Source of the DNA: Phenylobacterium haematophilum
Lineage (GTDB): Bacteria; Pseudomonadota; Alphaproteobacteria; Caulobacterales; Caulobacteraceae
Direction of reading: 5' to 3'
Assembly (NCBI RefSeq): GCF_014196295.1
Contig: NZ_JACIDK010000001.1
Location: forward strand, 1,034,785-1,098,784
DNA length: 64,000 nt
Part shown: positions 47,371-54,944 of the stretch, in pieces
Numbering within the stretch: the first letter of the stretch is position 1
Layout: each line of letters starts with the position of its first letter
Translations under genes and position numbers: made by a program
Notes under the pieces: generated by a model
Databases searched by the model: none
Seen by the model: only the letters and a program-made list of their open reading frames with translations
What the model was told of the DNA's origin: nothing

Positions 47371-48816
47371 ATGTTCTGGCGTGGCGTGGTCGGCTACCTG
47401 CCGGTCAATATCGTTCAGGGGCTGGTCGGCCTGCTGACGATCGTCACCTTCACGCGCCTGCTCTCCCCCAGCCAGTTCGGCGATTACGCCCTCGGCTTTA
47501 CGGTGATGAGCCTCGTCCACACCGCGGTCTTCACCTGGAACGAGGCGGCGCTGGCCCGCTACTGGGCCGGAGAATCTGATCGCGACGGCGGCCGCGACCT
47601 GGCCGCCACGGTCTACCGCACCTGGTTGGTCCTGCTCTGCGCCCTGCCGCTCGCCGGCGCCCTGGCGCTGCTGATGCCGCTCAATCCGGGCCTGAAGTTC
47701 GCCACCCTCTGCGGCCTGCTCGCCGTCGTGCCCCGCACCTTCGCGCGCCTGGCCCAAGAGCGCCGCCGCGCCGCCGGCGAGGTCGCCGGCGCCGCCAACA
47801 TCGATCTGGTCCAGACCCTCGGCGCCTTCGCGCTCGGCGCGGCCCTGGCCTTCGCGGGCTTTGGCGGCGCAGCGCCGCTGATCGGCATCGGCGTCGCCGC
47901 CGCGGTCTGCGCGGCCTGGTGCTTCGCCTCGGAGTTCAGCAAGGGATCGGGCGGCCGCTTCGAACCGGCCCGCCTGCGCCGCCACGCCGGCTACGGCGTT
48001 CCGGTCGCGCTGTCGCTGATCCTGGCCCTGGTGCTCTCCAGCACCGACCGCTTCCTGCTGGCGGCTTTCCTCGACGAGGCGGCGGTCGGCGTCTACCACG
48101 CCGGCTACAGCCTCGCGAACCGCACTCTGGACGTGGTGTTCATCTGGCTGGGCGCCGCCGGCGGCCCGGCCCTGATCATGGCCCTGGAGCGCGGCGGCAG
48201 GCAGGCCCTGATCCCCGCCGCGCGTGAACAGGCCTCGCTGATGCTGCTGCTCACCGTGCCGGCCGCCGTCGGCCTGGCCCTGGTCGCGGCCCCGCTCTCC
48301 CAGCTGATGGTCGGCCCGGCCCTGGCCCAGGGCGCGGCCCAGGTCACCCCGTGGATCGCCGCCAGCGGCCTGCTGGCGGGCCTGACCACCTACTACTTCC
48401 ACCAGGCGTTCACGCTGGGCCAGCGCACGGTCTTCCTGCTGGCCGCCATGGCCCTGCCGGCGCTCGCTAATCTGATCCTCAACCTGCTGCTGATCCCGAA
48501 GCTGGGCCTCCAGGGCGCATTGATCGCGACCCTGGCCAGCTACGCCCTGGGCCTGGCCGCCTCGGCCCTGCTCGGCCGCCGGCTGATGGCTCTGCCGGTT
48601 CCCTGGCTGACACTGGTCCAGGCCGCGGGCGCCAGCGCCCTGATGGCGCTCGCCGTCAGCCGCATCCCCGCCCTCGGCGGCCTGCCCGAGCTCGCCACCA
48701 AGGCCGGTGTCGGCGCCCTCGTCTACGGCCTGGCCGTCTACCTGATCGACGCTGGCGGCCTGCGCAGCCGCGCCGGCCAGGCCCTTCGCACCCTCCGCGC
48801 CCGGAACGCCGCATGA
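47371..48816 (+). CDS. hfsF: Polysaccharide flippase of the Wzx/MATE type (HfsF-like)
   Basis: 481-residue membrane protein with about 12-14 helices (YLPVNIVQGLVGLLTIVTFT, then SLILALVLSSTDRFLLAAFL). It would flip the lipid-linked holdfast repeat unit to the periplasm. ATG 47371 has AAGGA eight bases upstream; a GTG at 47347 is the alternative. It is 111 bp after hfsE and overlaps the next gene by 4 bp. Confidence 0.85.
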   Translation: MFWRGVVGYLPVNIVQGLVGLLTIVTFTRLLSPSQFGDYALGFTVMSLVHTAVFTWNEAALARYWAGESDRDGGRDLAATVYRTWLVLLCALPLAGALALLMPLNPGLKFATLCGLLAVVPRTFARLAQERRRAAGEVAGAANIDLVQTLGAFALGAALAFAGFGGAAPLIGIGVAAAVCAAWCFASEFSKGSGGRFEPARLRRHAGYGVPVALSLILALVLSSTDRFLLAAFLDEAAVGVYHAGYSLANRTLDVVFIWLGAAGGPALIMALERGGRQALIPAAREQASLMLLLTVPAAVGLALVAAPLSQLMVGPALAQGAAQVTPWIAASGLLAGLTTYYFHQAFTLGQRTVFLLAAMALPALANLILNLLLIPKLGLQGALIATLASYALGLAASALLGRRLMALPVPWLTLVQAAGASALMALAVSRIPALGGLPELATKAGVGALVYGLAVYLIDAGGLRSRAGQALRTLRARNAA

Positions 48817-49745
48817 CCCAGGACAGCGCCTTCACCGTCGACAACGCCGCCTGGTATCGCGGCGGCGCCAAGCTCTCGGTGCTGATCCCGTTCAAGGGCG
48901 ACGACCCGATCCCGCTGCTCGCCGCCCTGTCGCACGAAGCCGCCGCCTGCGCCGAGATCGTCATCCTCGACGACGGCAGCGAGGATCAGAACCTCTCCTT
49001 TGAGGTCGAGGCCGCCGTCGGTCTCCTGCCGTTGCCCGCCCGTTTCATCCGCCTGGCCCGCAACGAGGGCCGCTCCAAGGGCCGCAACCGCCTGGTCAGC
49101 CACGCCCGCGCCGGCCACTTCCTGTTCCTTGACAGCGACATGCTGCCCGACGACCCGCATTTCCTCGGCCGCTGGCTGGAGTTGATCGCGCGCGAGAACA
49201 CCCCCGTCGCCTTCGGCGGCTTCTCGCTGAAGCAGGCGCCGCCGCGCCGCGACCAGGCCCTCCACCGCAGCATGGCCGCCCACAGCGACTGCCTGGACGC
49301 CGCCGCCCGCAGTCAGCACCCCGAGAAGCACGTCTTCACCTCCAACCTGCTAGTCCGCCGCGACGTCTTCGAGACCGAGGCCTTCGACGAAGGCTTCGCC
49401 GGCTGGGGCTGGGAGGATGTCGAATGGGGCATGCGCGTCGCCCGCCGCTGGCCGATCCTGCACCTCGACAACACCGCCACGCACCTCGGCCTCGACACCG
49501 CCCGGACCATGGCCGCCAAGTACGAGCAGTCCGCCGCCAACTTCGCCCGCGTCGTCGCCGCCCATCCGGCCGTGGTCAGCGGCTATCCCAGCTACCGGGT
49601 CGCCAAGGCGCTGAAGCGCGCCCCGCTGCGCGGCCTCTGGCGACCGATGCTCAAGCTGTACGCCCTGACCGAGGCCGCCCCGCTCGCCAGCCGCGCCCTG
49701 GCCATGCGGCTCTACCGCGCCGCGCTGTACGCTGAGGCGGTCTGA
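48813..49745 (+). CDS. hfsG: Family 2 glycosyltransferase, holdfast (HfsG-like)
   Basis: 310-residue inverting GT-A enzyme. N-terminal LSVLIPFKGDDPIPLLAAL, nucleotide-binding EIVILDDGS, the metal-binding FLFLDSDMLPDD (DxD), and a late GWGWEDVEWGMRVARR acceptor motif of the ED type. It adds a sugar, possibly N-acetylglucosamine, to the lipid-linked holdfast unit. ATGA overlap with hfsF and TGATG with hfsH show a tightly coupled operon. Confidence 0.82.
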   Translation: MTQDSAFTVDNAAWYRGGAKLSVLIPFKGDDPIPLLAALSHEAAACAEIVILDDGSEDQNLSFEVEAAVGLLPLPARFIRLARNEGRSKGRNRLVSHARAGHFLFLDSDMLPDDPHFLGRWLELIARENTPVAFGGFSLKQAPPRRDQALHRSMAAHSDCLDAAARSQHPEKHVFTSNLLVRRDVFETEAFDEGFAGWGWEDVEWGMRVARRWPILHLDNTATHLGLDTARTMAAKYEQSAANFARVVAAHPAVVSGYPSYRVAKALKRAPLRGLWRPMLKLYALTEAAPLASRALAMRLYRAALYAEAV

Positions 49746-50506
49746 TGTCCTACGAGAGCGCCTACAAGGCGGACTCTTCGCTGAAAGGCAAGCTGCGCCG
49801 CCGGCTCGCGCGCCTCGCCCATCGCCGCCCGCTGGCCGCGGCGCCGGGCCGCCCGATGCTGTCGATCAGCTTCGACGACGCCCCGCTCACCGCCTGCGCG
49901 GCGGGCGCGCAGATCCTCGAGGCCCGCGGCCTGCGCGGAACCTACTACGTCTCGGCGGGCCTCGCCGGTCAGGAGGCCCCGATGGGCGTCTGCGGCCAGG
50001 AGGCCGACTATCGCCGCCTCGCCGCCGCCGGCCACGAACTCGGATGCCACACCTTCTCCCACCTCGACTGCGGCGGCGCCTCGGGCGAAGCCGCCGCCGC
50101 CGAGGCCGACCATAACGCGCAAATCCTGGCCGCCTGGGGCGCCGGCCCGCTGGAAAGCTTCGCCTATCCCTATGGCGACGTCGCCGCCGGCCCCAAGCAG
50201 GCGCTGGCCCATCGCTATTCCACCCTGCGCGGGCTGCACCACGGGCTCATCGACAAGGGCGTCGATCTCAACCAGGCCCCCGCCGTCGGCATCGAAGGCC
50301 CGGACGGCGAGGCGCTCGCTCGCCGCTGGCTGCACGAAGCCAAGGCCCGCAAGGCCTGGCTGATCCTCTACACCCACGACGTCGCGGACGATCCTTCGCC
50401 CTGGGGCTGCACGCCCGGCGCCCTAGCCGCGCTCATCGACGAAGCCCAGGCCTCCGGCTTCGAGATCGACACCGTCGGCGCGGTGGCGCGCAAGCTCGCC
50501 GCCTAG
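49745..50506 (+). CDS. hfsH: Polysaccharide deacetylase, holdfast (HfsH-like)
   Basis: 253-residue NodB-fold deacetylase. Motif 1 LSISFDDAP (catalytic Asp pair), motif 2 HELGCHTFSHLD (metal His pair), motif 3 FAYPYGD, and a late His in LILYTHDV. In C. crescentus HfsH removes acetyl groups from holdfast N-acetylglucosamine and is needed for adhesion (established). No signal peptide, consistent with cytoplasmic action. Start overlaps the hfsG stop. Confidence 0.87.
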   Translation: MSYESAYKADSSLKGKLRRRLARLAHRRPLAAAPGRPMLSISFDDAPLTACAAGAQILEARGLRGTYYVSAGLAGQEAPMGVCGQEADYRRLAAAGHELGCHTFSHLDCGGASGEAAAAEADHNAQILAAWGAGPLESFAYPYGDVAAGPKQALAHRYSTLRGLHHGLIDKGVDLNQAPAVGIEGPDGEALARRWLHEAKARKAWLILYTHDVADDPSPWGCTPGALAALIDEAQASGFEIDTVGAVARKLAA

Positions 50507-50570
50507 GCGCCAGCGCGAGTCATCCCGGTCTTGCTTCGCAAACCGGGATGACGGCTGTGCCCGCAGCCCC

Positions 50571-51830
50571 CTACTCCCGCACTTCCCGGTCGGGCCAGAC
50601 CAGCTTGGTCGCCACCATCACGAACATCATCCAGCGGAAGTCGTGGAACGTCACCGCGATGCTCTCGGTCAGGGTCATCAGCGTGTAGACGATCAGGAAC
50701 GGCACCGCGAAGTACGCGCCCTTGTCGCGGAACAGCGCCACCACCGCCAGCATCAGCGTCTGCACGTACATCAGCGCGAACGCCGCCAGCCCGAACACCC
50801 CCAGCCCGATCCACTGCTCGATCCAGGCGCTGTGGGCGTGGATCGGGGTGAAGCCGGCGCTCTTGACGATGTGGGACATCGGGCTCCAGGCGCCCTTGGA
50901 CTCCCAGATCACCCCATAGCCGTAGCCGGTCCACGGCCGCAGCCGGATCTGCGCCATGGCCGCGTCCCAGATCTTGGTCCGACCGGTCAGGGTCGCGTCC
51001 TTGCCCAGCACCTCGAAGAACAGGTCGGCCGCGAACAGGAACAGCCCGGCGACCATCGCCACGGCCAGCGCCGCCAGCCAGATCGTCGCCACCCCCGAGG
51101 CCGGATGCCGGCGGATCAGCGCCACGAAGGCGATCCCGCCCAGCCCCAGCATCAGCGAGACCAGCGAGGTCTTCGAGGTCGACATCAGCACCAGCAGCAG
51201 CGCCAGGCCCGCGAACGGCAGCCAAACCACCGCCCTGCGCGGGTTCAGCACCGCTGCGGCGGTCAGCACGATGAAGCCCAGCGCCATGATCCCGCCCAGG
51301 GCGTTCTTCTCCGGCCACACCCCGCGCCAGGCGCCGGGGAACAGCTCGCTCATCACCCCGATCGACGGGAACGCCACCGAGACGGCGATCGCTGTCAGGG
51401 TCAGGAAAGCGAAAGAGGCCGCCAGGATCTCCAGCAGGCTCGCCCATCGATAGCGCGCGGCCAGCGCCACCCCGCCCAGGGTCGTGAAGCCCAGCGCCAC
51501 CACCCGGGTCAGCGTCTTGTCGGGCGCGATCGACCACAGGGTCGAGGCCAGGCAGATCGCCAGCAGGAACGGCTGGCGCAACAGGGCCAGCAGCGTCGCC
51601 CGCGGGCTCAGCAGCAGCAGTAGCGCCGCGGCCCCATAGGCCGGCAGGTAGAGCGCCCGGATCAGCCCGCTGGCGGCCGGATTGCCGGCGTCGCCCAGCA
51701 GCGGAAACACCCAGAATTGGCTGTAGATCAGGAAGATCCCGGCCGAAGCGACCAGGGTCAGCAGCCGCCATGCGGTCAGGCGCGGCGCCGCCGGAGCCAT
51801 CGCCCCGCCGCCGGCCAGGGCCTGGGTCAC
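50571..51830 (-). CDS. hfsC: O-antigen-ligase-like polysaccharide polymerase (HfsC-like)
   Basis: 419-residue membrane protein with about 10-12 helices and the Wzy/WaaL loop (WTGYGYGVIWES to IHAHSAWIEQWIGLG). It would polymerise repeat units in the periplasm. GTG 51830 overlaps the hfsB stop (GTGA), so the pair is coupled; ATG 51800 is the alternative. It converges with hfsH, 64 bp between stops. Confidence 0.82.
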   Translation of the reverse strand: MTQALAGGGAMAPAAPRLTAWRLLTLVASAGIFLIYSQFWVFPLLGDAGNPAASGLIRALYLPAYGAAALLLLLSPRATLLALLRQPFLLAICLASTLWSIAPDKTLTRVVALGFTTLGGVALAARYRWASLLEILAASFAFLTLTAIAVSVAFPSIGVMSELFPGAWRGVWPEKNALGGIMALGFIVLTAAAVLNPRRAVVWLPFAGLALLLVLMSTSKTSLVSLMLGLGGIAFVALIRRHPASGVATIWLAALAVAMVAGLFLFAADLFFEVLGKDATLTGRTKIWDAAMAQIRLRPWTGYGYGVIWESKGAWSPMSHIVKSAGFTPIHAHSAWIEQWIGLGVFGLAAFALMYVQTLMLAVVALFRDKGAYFAVPFLIVYTLMTLTESIAVTFHDFRWMMFVMVATKLVWPDREVRE

Positions 51831-52528
51831 GGCAGCAGCGCCTTCATGAACTTCGGAACCTCGACCACGCCGCGGTTGAAGAACAGGCCCGTCACCTGCC
51901 CGCCGGCCCCAATGATGGCGTCGCGCAGCTGGGCCGGGGCGCGCACGTCGGCCTGGTCGGCCGAGACCACCAGCACCGTCTGGTCCATGAACGGGGCCAG
52001 CGCCAGCGCCGCGCGCGAGCGGTCGGGCGCGGGCCCGTCGACGATGATCACCTCGGCGAAGCGGCGCAGCGCGTTCCAGTAGTCGGCGGTCGGGACCAGC
52101 CGCACGCTCTGGCGGCCGACCAGCCGCTCGCGCTGGAACCGCGTCACCCACCAGCGGGCCGAGCCGACACGGTGCGCGGCCAGATACCCGCCGTCCGGCC
52201 AGATCTCCCCGTCGGCGGTCTGGGCCGGCGGCTCGACGGTGAAGAAGGCCGATCCGTCGGGGCTGGCCTGCACCGGGCCGCTGAGCTCGCCATAGCGGCC
52301 GCTCTGCGCCGATAGCGCCGCGTGCTGGGCGGCGGTCACCAGGTCCAGGTCGACCAGCCACACTGAGCGACCGGCCTTGCGCGCCGCATAGTGGGCCAGC
52401 TCGCGGGCGACGGTGGAGGCGCCCTCCCCGGTCCGCGCGGCGGTGATCTGGATGACGCGCGAGCGGCCGGCCGCGGGCGACCCAAGGGACGCCCACAGAT
52501 CGGCCATCTCGGAACTCAGATCGACCAT
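51827..52528 (-). CDS. hfsB: HfsB-like tyrosine-kinase/ParA-type ATPase, holdfast
   Basis: 233-residue cytoplasmic partner of the chain-length protein. It has a Walker A-like loop in QITAARTGEGASTVARELAH, Walker A' in VWLVDLDLV, and VIIVDGPAPDRS near Walker B. The loop lacks the usual GKS order (GEGAST), so ATPase or kinase activity may be weak. No C-terminal tyrosine cluster. 48 bp downstream of hfsA on the same strand. Confidence 0.78.
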   Translation of the reverse strand: MVDLSSEMADLWASLGSPAAGRSRVIQITAARTGEGASTVARELAHYAARKAGRSVWLVDLDLVTAAQHAALSAQSGRYGELSGPVQASPDGSAFFTVEPPAQTADGEIWPDGGYLAAHRVGSARWWVTRFQRERLVGRQSVRLVPTADYWNALRRFAEVIIVDGPAPDRSRAALALAPFMDQTVLVVSADQADVRAPAQLRDAIIGAGGQVTGLFFNRGVVEVPKFMKALLP

Positions 52529-52576
52529 GCTCGAATCGCGCCGCCCAATTGAGCGCAGGCTAGCGCAATCCGCGCT

Positions 52577-54076
52577 TCACTGCGCCTTCAAGGGCGCAGC
52601 GCCCAGCACCGGCAGGTCCAGGGTGCGCGAGGCCGACTGCGGGGTCGGCAGTCCGGGGCGCAGGAACATCGCCAGCAGCCCGGCGCAGAGGGCCGTGAAG
52701 CCCGCGAACAGGAAGGCCAGCACCACCACCGGCTTGCGCAGGCTCTTGCCCTTGATCGGCGGGATGGCGCGCTGGACGATGCGGATGTTGTCGTTCGAGC
52801 GGGCCGCGATCTCCTGGGCCGCGCGGTTCTGTTCTTCCTTGACGGTGAACTCGCGGACGTTGGTCTGCAGCACGTCGCGGTTCAGCGACAGCTCCTGGAA
52901 CCGCGGCTCCAGCGCCGTCAGCTTCAGCCGCCGCTCGGTCAGCCGGTTGATCTGGTCGGCCAGCTCGGCCTGCGAGCGGCGCAGCGCCCCAACCTCCGAC
53001 GTCAGCTGGATCTTCTCGGTCTGCAGGGTCTGGAAGACGGGATTGACCCCGATCCGCTTGGCTCCCTCGCCCAGGGTCCGGCCCGCGGCCATCCCCGCTT
53101 CCAGCTGGGCGATCTGCGCGTCCAGCTCCTGCACCGGCCGCGCGTCGGCGCGATAGCGCGACAGCAGCTCCTCGCGTTGGACCTTCAGGCCCACCAGCTT
53201 CTCGCCCGGGGCGCTCGAGATGTCGCGATAGATCCCGACCTCGCGCGACACCTGGCCGAGCTGGGCGTTCAGGCTGGCCAGCCGGCCGATGCGGTCCTGC
53301 AGCTGGGCGTCGGTCTGGTACTTCTGCTGCTCGATCTGAGCCTGCAGCTGCGACAGCGAGGCCTTCTCGGCGACGAAGTCCCCGATCCGGTTGCTGGTCA
53401 GGAACTCCTCATAGGCGGCGTCAGCGTCGGCCAGCCGCGTCTCGAACAGCTGGCGCTGCTGCTCCAGCGCCGGAGCGCTCGGGTCGACCAGCACCGTACG
53501 GCGATAGATCAGGTACTCTTCGAGCAGGGTGTTGAGGATCAGCGCCGCCGCCTGCGGGTCCTTGTGGCTGAACCCGATCCGCACGATCGGCGTGTCCGGC
53601 GCAGTCTCGATCTTCAGGTTCTGCTCGATGGCCCGGATGGCCATGCTCATGATGGTCTTCTTCTCGGCCGGCGTCGCCTTGGCGTACTTCTCGGCCAGGT
53701 CCGGATAGGTTCGCGACAGGCCCAGCCGCTCGATCACCCGCAGCTTCAGCGGCGCGGCGCCGAGGATCTCGATTTCAGACTGGATGACCGCGTCGGAGTC
53801 GAGCACCGCCCCGCGTCCGGCGTCGCCGGCCCGCGGCTCGTAGACGTACTCCTGGCCCAGCCGCACCAGCACGCTCGAATAGGCTTCGTAGCTGGTCTTC
53901 ATGGTCAGCGCCGCGGCGACGCCCAGCACGAACAGGATCAGGAAGATCGCCGCCATCAGGTAGCGCTCCCGCCACAGCAGCACCGGGAAGTCGCTCAGCG
54001 CATAGCGCGGCCGCCCGGCCCAGGCGAACCCCGGCCCGGCGTCTTGCGTCGTTGCTGTCCACGCGGCCTGCGTCAC
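52577..54076 (-). CDS. hfsA: Wzz/Wzc-type chain-length and export protein (HfsA-like)
   Basis: 499-residue inner-membrane protein. TM1 (YLMAAIFLILFVLGVAAALT) at about residues 40-59, a long periplasmic coiled coil (about 190-420), and TM2 (VVVLAFLFAGFTALCAGLLA) near residue 455. It links polymerase to the outer-membrane exporter HfsD. The GTG start at 54076 has no strong ribosome-binding site. Divergent from hfsD across a CtrA-like box, 87 bp apart. Confidence 0.87.
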   Translation of the reverse strand: MTQAAWTATTQDAGPGFAWAGRPRYALSDFPVLLWRERYLMAAIFLILFVLGVAAALTMKTSYEAYSSVLVRLGQEYVYEPRAGDAGRGAVLDSDAVIQSEIEILGAAPLKLRVIERLGLSRTYPDLAEKYAKATPAEKKTIMSMAIRAIEQNLKIETAPDTPIVRIGFSHKDPQAAALILNTLLEEYLIYRRTVLVDPSAPALEQQRQLFETRLADADAAYEEFLTSNRIGDFVAEKASLSQLQAQIEQQKYQTDAQLQDRIGRLASLNAQLGQVSREVGIYRDISSAPGEKLVGLKVQREELLSRYRADARPVQELDAQIAQLEAGMAAGRTLGEGAKRIGVNPVFQTLQTEKIQLTSEVGALRRSQAELADQINRLTERRLKLTALEPRFQELSLNRDVLQTNVREFTVKEEQNRAAQEIAARSNDNIRIVQRAIPPIKGKSLRKPVVVLAFLFAGFTALCAGLLAMFLRPGLPTPQSASRTLDLPVLGAAPLKAQ

Positions 54077-54123
54077 TGAAAGAATCTCGGTCCCCGAACT
54101 CCTGCCGACCGTGCGAGGGCGCG

Positions 54124-54138
54124 ATTAACACTCCGTTA
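54124..54138 (+). promoter_or_regulatory. CtrA-like box between hfsA and hfsD
   Basis: TTAA-N7-TTAC at 54124-54138, one mismatch to the CtrA consensus TTAA-N7-TTAA, with another TTAACC 11 bases later. CtrA controls many surface genes in Caulobacter, including adhesion functions. Confidence 0.6.
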
Positions 54139-54163
54139 CCCATTCTCCTTAACCTTTGCGGCC

Positions 54164-54919
54164 ATGCTTCAGAGGCGCCGCCGCACTGTCCCGATGATCG
54201 CCGCCTGCGCGGGCTTAGCCCTGACGGGCTGCTCGACGCCGCGGACCTACGACGTCATGGGCCGCTGGCATCCGCCCGAGCCCGCGCCGGCCGAGCAGGC
54301 GTTCAGCAACATTCCCTACGCCACCTGGACCGACTACGAGCCGGACTACCGCTTCTATCCCGGCGACGAGATCGAAGTGGCCGTGCCCTCGGCCCCTGAG
54401 CTGACCAAGACCCTGGTGGTCCAACCGGATGGACGGATCACCCTGCCCCTGGTCGGCCCGGTCATGGCCGCCGACCGCACGATCCCCGAGCTCGAAGGCG
54501 TCGTCGCCCAGGCCTATTCGACCCAACTGCTGCGCCCGCACGTCGAGGTCTCGGCCAAGGCCGCGCCGCTCAAGGTGTTCGTCGGCGGCGAGGTCGGCAA
54601 TCCTGGCGTCATCGACCTCAACGGCGACGCCGACGCCCTGCGTGCGATCATCCAGGCCGGCGGCTTCCGCTCCAGCGCCGACGCCAGCGCCGTCTTCATC
54701 ATCCGCCGCGGGCCCGACGGCCGCGGCATGATCCGCCGCGCGGACCTGCTCCGCGGTCTGCGTCACGCCGAGACCGACCTCGTGCCCCTGCGCCGCTTCG
54801 ACGTGATCTACGTCCCGCGTACGGGCGCAGCCAATGCCGGGCTCTTCATGCAGCAGTACTTCCGCGACCTGCTGCCGGTGTCGTTCAGCTACGCCCTCGG
54901 CGCCCAGGCCGTCCAATAG
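54164..54919 (+). CDS. hfsD: Wza-type polysaccharide export lipoprotein (HfsD-like)
   Basis: 251-residue outer-membrane exporter. Signal peptide with lipobox ALTGC (Cys23). The PES domain has YRFYPGDEIEVAVPSAPELT and QPDGRITLPLVGPVMAADRT, followed by a SLBB-type domain (KVFVGGEVGNPGVIDLNGDA). The length matches HfsD rather than the longer E. coli Wza. It is transcribed away from hfsA. Confidence 0.88.
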   Translation: MLQRRRRTVPMIAACAGLALTGCSTPRTYDVMGRWHPPEPAPAEQAFSNIPYATWTDYEPDYRFYPGDEIEVAVPSAPELTKTLVVQPDGRITLPLVGPVMAADRTIPELEGVVAQAYSTQLLRPHVEVSAKAAPLKVFVGGEVGNPGVIDLNGDADALRAIIQAGGFRSSADASAVFIIRRGPDGRGMIRRADLLRGLRHAETDLVPLRRFDVIYVPRTGAANAGLFMQQYFRDLLPVSFSYALGAQAVQ

Positions 54920-54944
54920 ACGGCCATTCAGCGATCGGGCGTCG

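Noticed and set aside
45673..48402. 909-codon open frame on the minus strand opposite hfsE/hfsF
   Set aside because: Its translation is low-complexity Gly/Arg/Gln/Asp sequence typical of a GC-rich antisense frame, and the plus-strand genes have clear motifs.
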